Shown piece by piece: positions 5,447 through 9,488 of a stretch of 9,488 bases of DNA. Source of the stretch: Bacteroidales bacterium. Lineage in GTDB: Bacteria > Bacteroidota > Bacteroidia > Bacteroidales > SMBSF77. Position 1 is the stretch's first letter. Each line of letters opens with the position of its first letter. The DNA lies in NCBI GenBank assembly GCA_021106655.1, contig JAIOTT010000478.1, positions 1 to 9,488 of the forward strand, given 5' to 3'. The notes under the pieces were generated by a model, which saw only the letters and a list, made by a program, of their open reading frames with translations, made no database searches and had not been told where the DNA came from. A program made the position numbers and the translations under genes.

Positions 5447-7378
5447 ATAGTCTCTTTGTTTAACTTCAATATTTTCAAAAACCAGTGGTTCTTTGTGCAT
5501 AACAGGTTCTTTATCATCACCGCTAAATTCCCATGCTGCAACATATTTATATTCATCATCGTTTCTCATGGCTTCTCCTTCCTCTGTTCGATATTCCTCT
5601 CTGAAGTGGCCCCCACAACTCTCGTTTCTATTCAAGGCATCCCTTGCCATGAGTTCACCTAACTCCAAAAAGTCGGATACTCTCACTGCTTTTTCCAGCT
5701 CAGTATTTACGCCTGTCATGTCACCGGGAATCCTGACATCCTTATGAAATTCCTGACGTAATTCTTTGATCTGTTCGATAGCCTTTTTCAAACCTTCTTC
5801 ATTTCTACCCATACCAACATGCTCCCACATAATTTTACCCAGACGCTTGTGGAAATGGTCAACAGTTTTCGTGCCTTTAATACTTAGCAATCCTTCAAGC
5901 CTTTCTCTTACATTATTTTCTGCTTCAACAAATTCAGGAAGGTCATTTGACATCCGTGGAACCCTGATCTCCTCTGAAAGACAATTTTGCAAAGTATATG
6001 GTAACACAAAGTATCCGTCGGAGAGTCCTTGCATAAGAGCGGATGCCCCTAGACGGTTAGCACCATGATCAGAGAAGTTGGCCTCTCCTGCAGCAAATAA
6101 ATTGGGAATAGTGGTTTGTAACTCATAATCCACCCATATGCCGCCCATATTATAATGGATAGCGGGATATATCATCATGGGAGTTTCATAGGGATTGTCG
6201 TCCACAATTTTCTCGTACATCTGAAAGAGATTGCCATATCTTGCTTCAATAACATCTTTACCAAGTCTTCCAATAGATTCCTTAAAATCCAGATATACTG
6301 CCAAACCAGATCCAACACCATAGCCTGCATCACATCTTTCTTTTGCTGCTCTGGATGCAACATCACGTGGAACAAGATTTCCGAAAGCAGGGTATCTTCT
6401 TTCGAGATAGTAATCCCTGTTTTCTTCAGCAATGTCATTTGGCTTAAGCTCACCTTTTCTGATCTTTTCAGCATCTTCCTTGTTTTTAGGAACCCATATC
6501 CTTCCATCATTTCTTAAGCTTTCGCTCATCAAAGTGAGCTTCGATTGATAGTCGCCATGCACCGGAATACATGTGGGATGTATCTGTACCATTGATGGGT
6601 TAGCAAAAAATGCACCTTTTTTATAGGCAGTCCATGCCGCAGTACCATTGGAATTCATTGCAAGGGTTGATAAAAAGAAAACATTTCCATAGCCTCCGGT
6701 AGCAATAACAACTGCATGAGCAAAGTGCCTTTCCAGCTCACCTGTAACAACATTTCTTGTAATAATTCCCCTGGCTTTTCCGTCAATAATCACAAGGTCG
6801 AGCATTTCGCTACGGGTATACATTTTAACAGTACCCTTTTTTATCTCTTTACTGAGAGCTCCGTATGCACCGAGCAAAAGCTGTTGCCCTGTTTGGCCTC
6901 TTGCATAAAATGTTCTTGAAACAAGGGCTCCTCCAAACGACCGGTTATCCAGCAAACCACTATATTCTCTTGCAAAAGGAACACCTTGTGCCACGCATTG
7001 ATCAATAATATTACTACTAACTTCTGCAAGCCTGTATACATTTGCTTCTCTGGCGCGATAATCACCTCCTTTTATAGTATCATAAAATAATCTATAAACA
7101 GTATCGCCATCATTTGGGTAGTTTTTTGTAGCATTAATTCCACCCTGAGCAGCAATACTATGGGCTCTTCTTGGACTGTCCTGTATGCAGAAGTTCTTAA
7201 CGTTAAAGCCGAGCTCACCAAGACTGGCAGCCGCAGCTCCTCCTGCAAGACCTGTCCCAACAACAATAATGTCAATTTTTCGCTTATTAGCCGGATTAAC
7301 AAGATTTTGTTTGGATTTATAATTAGACCATTTTTGCGCTAAGGGACCTTCAGGAATTTTTGAATCTAATCTAGTCAT
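5441..7378 (-). CDS. sdhA: Succinate dehydrogenase/fumarate reductase flavoprotein subunit
   Basis: A 645-residue catalytic subunit that interconverts succinate and fumarate at the inner face of the cytoplasmic membrane. The FAD dinucleotide fold begins at about 36 with GTGLAGG (41-47). His73 in RAHSIAAQGGINA is at the place of the covalent FAD histidine. Active-site motifs follow in family order: QIHPT (265-269), SESLRNDG (285-292), PRDVASRA with Arg338 (the proton-shuttle arginine by homology), AIHYNMGG (406-413), and HGANRLGASAL (438-448) with His438 and Arg442. The length exceeds the roughly 590 residues of E. coli SdhA and is closer to Wolinella-type FrdA; a leader of about 35 residues precedes the FAD fold. 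It starts 29 bp after the sdhC stop. Its start region shares 15 identical bases with that of sdhC. No key residue is missing. The sequence does not decide between succinate oxidation and fumarate reduction. Confidence 0.97.
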   Translation of the reverse strand: MTRLDSKIPEGPLAQKWSNYKSKQNLVNPANKRKIDIIVVGTGLAGGAAAASLGELGFNVKNFCIQDSPRRAHSIAAQGGINATKNYPNDGDTVYRLFYDTIKGGDYRAREANVYRLAEVSSNIIDQCVAQGVPFAREYSGLLDNRSFGGALVSRTFYARGQTGQQLLLGAYGALSKEIKKGTVKMYTRSEMLDLVIIDGKARGIITRNVVTGELERHFAHAVVIATGGYGNVFFLSTLAMNSNGTAAWTAYKKGAFFANPSMVQIHPTCIPVHGDYQSKLTLMSESLRNDGRIWVPKNKEDAEKIRKGELKPNDIAEENRDYYLERRYPAFGNLVPRDVASRAAKERCDAGYGVGSGLAVYLDFKESIGRLGKDVIEARYGNLFQMYEKIVDDNPYETPMMIYPAIHYNMGGIWVDYELQTTIPNLFAAGEANFSDHGANRLGASALMQGLSDGYFVLPYTLQNCLSEEIRVPRMSNDLPEFVEAENNVRERLEGLLSIKGTKTVDHFHKRLGKIMWEHVGMGRNEEGLKKAIEQIKELRQEFHKDVRIPGDMTGVNTELEKAVRVSDFLELGELMARDALNRNESCGGHFREEYRTEEGEAMRNDDEYKYVAAWEFSGDDKEPVMHKEPLVFENIEVKQRDYK

Positions 7379-7407
7379 AATATTTTTATATGATTTCTTC
7401 TGAGATA

Positions 7408-8079
7408 TTAATAAAAATAGATGTAAAGTGGTATGATAATAAAACCAAGTGCTACAACAATTGAATAAATTGTACCAAGGGCTTTTATTACAGGTGTGTA
7501 TTTTGTATGATTCAATCCAAGAGACTGGAATGCAGATTGAAATGCATGATGTAAATGAAATCCGAGAATAATAAGAGCAATTATGTATATGATTATAAAG
7601 CTTGTAATTGAAAACTTCTCTATAACTACTAGGCCCATGTCAGGATATTCATGACCATGAATAATCATATTTGGGACATCACCAAATTTCAGCTTGAAAT
7701 AAAAATCCAGGAGATGCAAAACCAAAAAAATCAATATGACTATTCCTGTATGTATCATGAATTTGGAAAAGAAAGAGGTATGGGAATAGCCTTCAACTTT
7801 ATATCGCTTCGGCCTTGCAAGCCAGTTCTGTATCTGAAGTATCAGCCCGAATAAAATGTGAATAATAAAGCCTGCAAACAGACTTATCTCCATGATCTTT
7901 AAAACAGGGTTTGTGGCCATAAAATGTGCAGCGACATTAAATAACTCTCTTGTTGGGTCAAATAGTAAAAACAGATTAACTGTTAAATGAACCAACAGAA
8001 AAATAATTAAAAACAGCCCCATCAACGACATGACTATTTTCTTGGTAACAGATGAAAATGTTAAAGCTGAACTACTCAT
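7408..8079 (-). CDS. sdhC: Succinate dehydrogenase/fumarate reductase cytochrome b subunit, type B
   Basis: A 223-residue membrane anchor with five hydrophobic segments (about 16-38, 60-85, 104-128, 155-175, 198-221), the architecture of the single-chain dihaem type B family (b558; Bacillus SdhC, Wolinella FrdC). Candidate haem ligands lie in the first four segments: His31, His74, His122 and a cluster at His175/177/178 in GFHLHHAFQSAFQSLG, a typical family motif. It binds two b haems and menaquinone and attaches SdhA/SdhB to the membrane. I chose ATG at 8079. A TTG six codons upstream (8097) is in frame, but the ATG has the same upstream sequence as the sdhA ATG (15 identical bases) and gives the usual N-terminus MSSS before the first helix. 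It is first in the operon, with a promoter about 90 bp upstream. Confidence 0.94.
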   Translation of the reverse strand: MSSSALTFSSVTKKIVMSLMGLFLIIFLLVHLTVNLFLLFDPTRELFNVAAHFMATNPVLKIMEISLFAGFIIHILFGLILQIQNWLARPKRYKVEGYSHTSFFSKFMIHTGIVILIFLVLHLLDFYFKLKFGDVPNMIIHGHEYPDMGLVVIEKFSITSFIIIYIIALIILGFHLHHAFQSAFQSLGLNHTKYTPVIKALGTIYSIVVALGFIIIPLYIYFY

Positions 8080-8165
8080 AATATTTTTATTTATCAAAAA
8101 ATAAATCTGATGTACTCAAAAAACTATATTAATTTTATTCCCTATTAAAACAAATATATTTCGAG

Positions 8166-8196
8166 CAAATGTATGTCTTAATTTTTTTTATTGCAA
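8166..8196 (-). promoter_or_regulatory. Bacteroidota sigma-70 promoter for sdhCAB
   Basis: On the minus strand, TTG (8196 down to 8194) is followed after 20 bases by TACATTTG (8173 down to 8166), a full match to TAnnTTTG. The 20-base spacing equals that of the promoter at 4411-4441. The predicted transcript starts near 8160, giving a leader of about 80 bases before the sdhC ATG. A second -7-like box, TATATTTG (8158 down to 8151), lies just downstream but has no -33 partner. Confidence 0.72.
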
Positions 8197-8220
8197 TACT
8201 TTTTGAGTATTTTTTTAACT

Positions 8221-8252
8221 TTAGGAACTTTTGTATAATAATTCTAAATTTG
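8221..8252 (+). promoter_or_regulatory. Possible promoter of the aminopeptidase gene
   Basis: TAAATTTG at 8245-8252 matches the Bacteroidota -7 element exactly. The only upstream element at the correct distance is the weak TTTAG ending at 8224 (spacer 20); a proper TTTG at 8230-8233 is too close (11). The transcript would start near 8259, with a leader of about 130 bases carrying the 21-bp repeats. Confidence 0.45.
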
Positions 8253-8313
8253 CTTTTTTTAATATTGAAATAGTAAGGTGGACTGGCGAGCCCACACTAC
8301 TGTGATCCTAAAA

Positions 8314-8376
8314 TTGAAACCCAAAATCAGGAGCTTGAAACCTGAAATCCGGAACTTGCAACCCGTAGCACCTAAC
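8314..8376 (+). repeat. Three 21-bp degenerate tandem repeats (3 x 7) in the pepP leader
   Basis: Units at 8314-8334, 8335-8355 and 8356-8376 each begin TTGAAAC, TTGAAAC and TTGCAAC. Each 21-base unit can be divided into three heptads of the form YYGAAAC or a decayed version (for example CTGAAAT, CCGGAAC), so the basic period is 7. The tract ends 13 bases before the start codon at 8390. Confidence 0.7.
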
Positions 8377-8389
8377 AAATATTATAGAA

Positions 8390-9488
8390 ATGAGATATTC
8401 CCAAATTGATAATAAACTGTTTATTCAGAACCGGAAAAGATTTACTGAACAGTTGAAGCCAAAATCACTTGCATTTTTTAATTCAAATGATGAAATGCCC
8501 AGGAATGGTGATCAGAATTTTTCGTTCCGGCAGAATTCTGATTTCTTTTACCTTAGTGGGATAGATCAGGAAAAGAGTGTACTAATTATTTTTCCTGATT
8601 GTCCTGTGGAGAAATTTCGTGAAGTTTTATTGTTGAGAGAGACAAGTGAAACGATAGCCATTTGGGAAGGACACAAATACACCAAGGATGAAGCTACTTC
8701 CACATCAGGCATTAAAACTGTGATGTGGCTGGATAGCCTTGATGCTGTTATTGCTGAAGTAATGGTTCATGCCGAAAATGTTTATCTTAATACAACAGAA
8801 CAACTCAAATTTATTCCTGAGGTCATCAGCAGGGATAATCGTTTTACAAATGATCTGAAAAACAAGTATCCTGCACATAATTACCAACGATCAGCTCCAA
8901 TACTTACTGATCTGAGGCTGATTAAATCTGATATTGAAATCAGTTTAATGACAGAGGCAATAAATATTACAGAAAAAGCATTTCGAAGGGTACTTAAATT
9001 TGTTAAACCCGCTGTGAAAGAATACGAGATACAAGCAGAAATTGAACATGAATTTATCCTCAACAGAGCTAACGGTCATGCCTACCATCCGATTATAGCC
9101 TCAGGGAATAATGCAAACTGCCTCCATTACAACGAAAATAATGATGAGTGCAAAAGCGGTGACCTGATATTACTGGATTTTGGTGCTGAATATGCAAATT
9201 ATTGTGCTGATCTCTCTCGTACAATCCCTGTTAATGGCAAATATTCTCCACGGCAAAAAAAAGTTTATAATGCCGTTCTCAAAGTACAAAAAGCTGCAAT
9301 AAAGTTAATGGTTTGCGGAAATACTATCGACAAATTAAATGTCGAAGTTGCGAAAATTATGGAAAAGGAAATGATAAAATTAGGATTGTTCACTAAAGAG
9401 GACACTAATAAACAGAATGCTGAAAAGCCTTTTTGGGCGAAGTATTATCCTCACGGAACTTCTCATTTCATGGGCCTGGATGTGCACG
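8390..9488 (+). CDS. pepP: Xaa-Pro aminopeptidase (aminopeptidase P, family M24B), incomplete at right edge
   Basis: 366 codons are visible and the frame runs off the window; the full protein should be about 430-460 residues. The N-terminal creatinase-like domain (about 7-140) includes NFSFRQNSDFFYLSGI (43-58), the typical AMP_N motif. The pita-bread catalytic domain follows from about 180. Metal ligands seen by alignment with E. coli PepP are D263 (LLDFGAEY), D274 (CADLSRT) and H359 (HGTSHFMGLDVH). H246, H355 and H366 match the accessory histidines H243, H350 and H361 of E. coli. The two glutamate ligands must lie beyond the edge. The enzyme removes an N-terminal residue preceding proline, usually in the cytoplasm; no signal peptide is seen. 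It is divergent from sdhCAB. The ATG at 8390 places the conserved N-terminal domain directly after the start. Further genes of its transcript are outside the window. Confidence 0.92.
   Translation, partial: MRYSQIDNKLFIQNRKRFTEQLKPKSLAFFNSNDEMPRNGDQNFSFRQNSDFFYLSGIDQEKSVLIIFPDCPVEKFREVLLLRETSETIAIWEGHKYTKDEATSTSGIKTVMWLDSLDAVIAEVMVHAENVYLNTTEQLKFIPEVISRDNRFTNDLKNKYPAHNYQRSAPILTDLRLIKSDIEISLMTEAINITEKAFRRVLKFVKPAVKEYEIQAEIEHEFILNRANGHAYHPIIASGNNANCLHYNENNDECKSGDLILLDFGAEYANYCADLSRTIPVNGKYSPRQKKVYNAVLKVQKAAIKLMVCGNTIDKLNVEVAKIMEKEMIKLGLFTKEDTNKQNAEKPFWAKYYPHGTSHFMGLDVH

Noticed and set aside
5456..7342. Several open frames of 60-120 codons antisense to or overlapping sdhA
   Set aside because: They lie wholly within sdhA, whose protein is conserved from end to end, and they have no recognisable motifs. 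They are by-products of sdhA codon use.
8095..8097. TTG as the start codon of sdhC
   Set aside because: The ATG at 8079 has the same upstream context as sdhA and gives the expected N-terminus; TTG starts are uncommon in this group.
8151..8158. TATATTTG on the minus strand as the main sdhC promoter
   Set aside because: No TTG lies 17-23 bases upstream of it, whereas the box at 8166-8173 has one at exactly 20.
8705..9063. Two 60-codon minus-strand frames inside the right-hand gene
   Set aside because: They are antisense to the aminopeptidase P frame, which carries conserved metal ligands and is open from 8390 to the edge.

Overview
The window looks like an AT-rich chromosome segment from a member of the Bacteroidota, probably Bacteroidales-like. 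The evidence is a three-gene type B succinate dehydrogenase/fumarate reductase operon in the order C-A-B, promoters of the Bacteroidota form TTG-N20-TAnnTTTG, A-rich start regions without Shine-Dalgarno sequences, an outer-membrane barrel protein ending in aromatic residues, and intergenic DNA full of degenerate 7- and 8-base repeats.

Layout from left to right. Positions 1-160 are the 3' end of a group II intron on the + strand: the last 23 codons of its reverse transcriptase/maturase, a textbook 34-nt domain V, and domain VI with a bulged branch-point A. Next is a short unassigned stretch and a strong terminator (244-274) that closes a minus-strand gene for a predicted outer-membrane beta-barrel protein (293-1234). 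A 308-bp divergent spacer separates it from a plus-strand AbgT-family transporter (1543-3081). A 332-bp spacer of decayed short-period repeats lies between the transporter and a convergent minus-strand gene for a PstS-like substrate-binding lipoprotein (3414-4394), which has its own well-formed promoter.

The core of the window is the minus-strand operon sdhC-sdhA-sdhB (8079 down to 4593). It runs from a promoter at 8166-8196 to a hairpin terminator at 4531-4560. The three products form a membrane complex: SdhC carries haem and the quinone site, SdhA the covalent FAD and the dicarboxylate site, and SdhB the three iron-sulphur clusters linking them. Such complexes can run as succinate:quinone reductase or menaquinol:fumarate reductase, and the sequence does not settle the direction. 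A palindromic heptad repeat sits between sdhA and sdhB. Divergently on the + strand begins an aminopeptidase P gene (8390 to the right edge, incomplete), behind a leader with three 21-bp repeats.

I see no tRNA, rRNA, CRISPR array, complete insertion sequence or defence cassette, and no clearly novel multi-gene system. The points most worth a second look are the intron end and its insertion site, the 7/8-base repeats that recur in three spacers, the palindrome inside the sdh operon, and an EF-hand-like calcium loop and unusual cysteines in the PstS-like lipoprotein.
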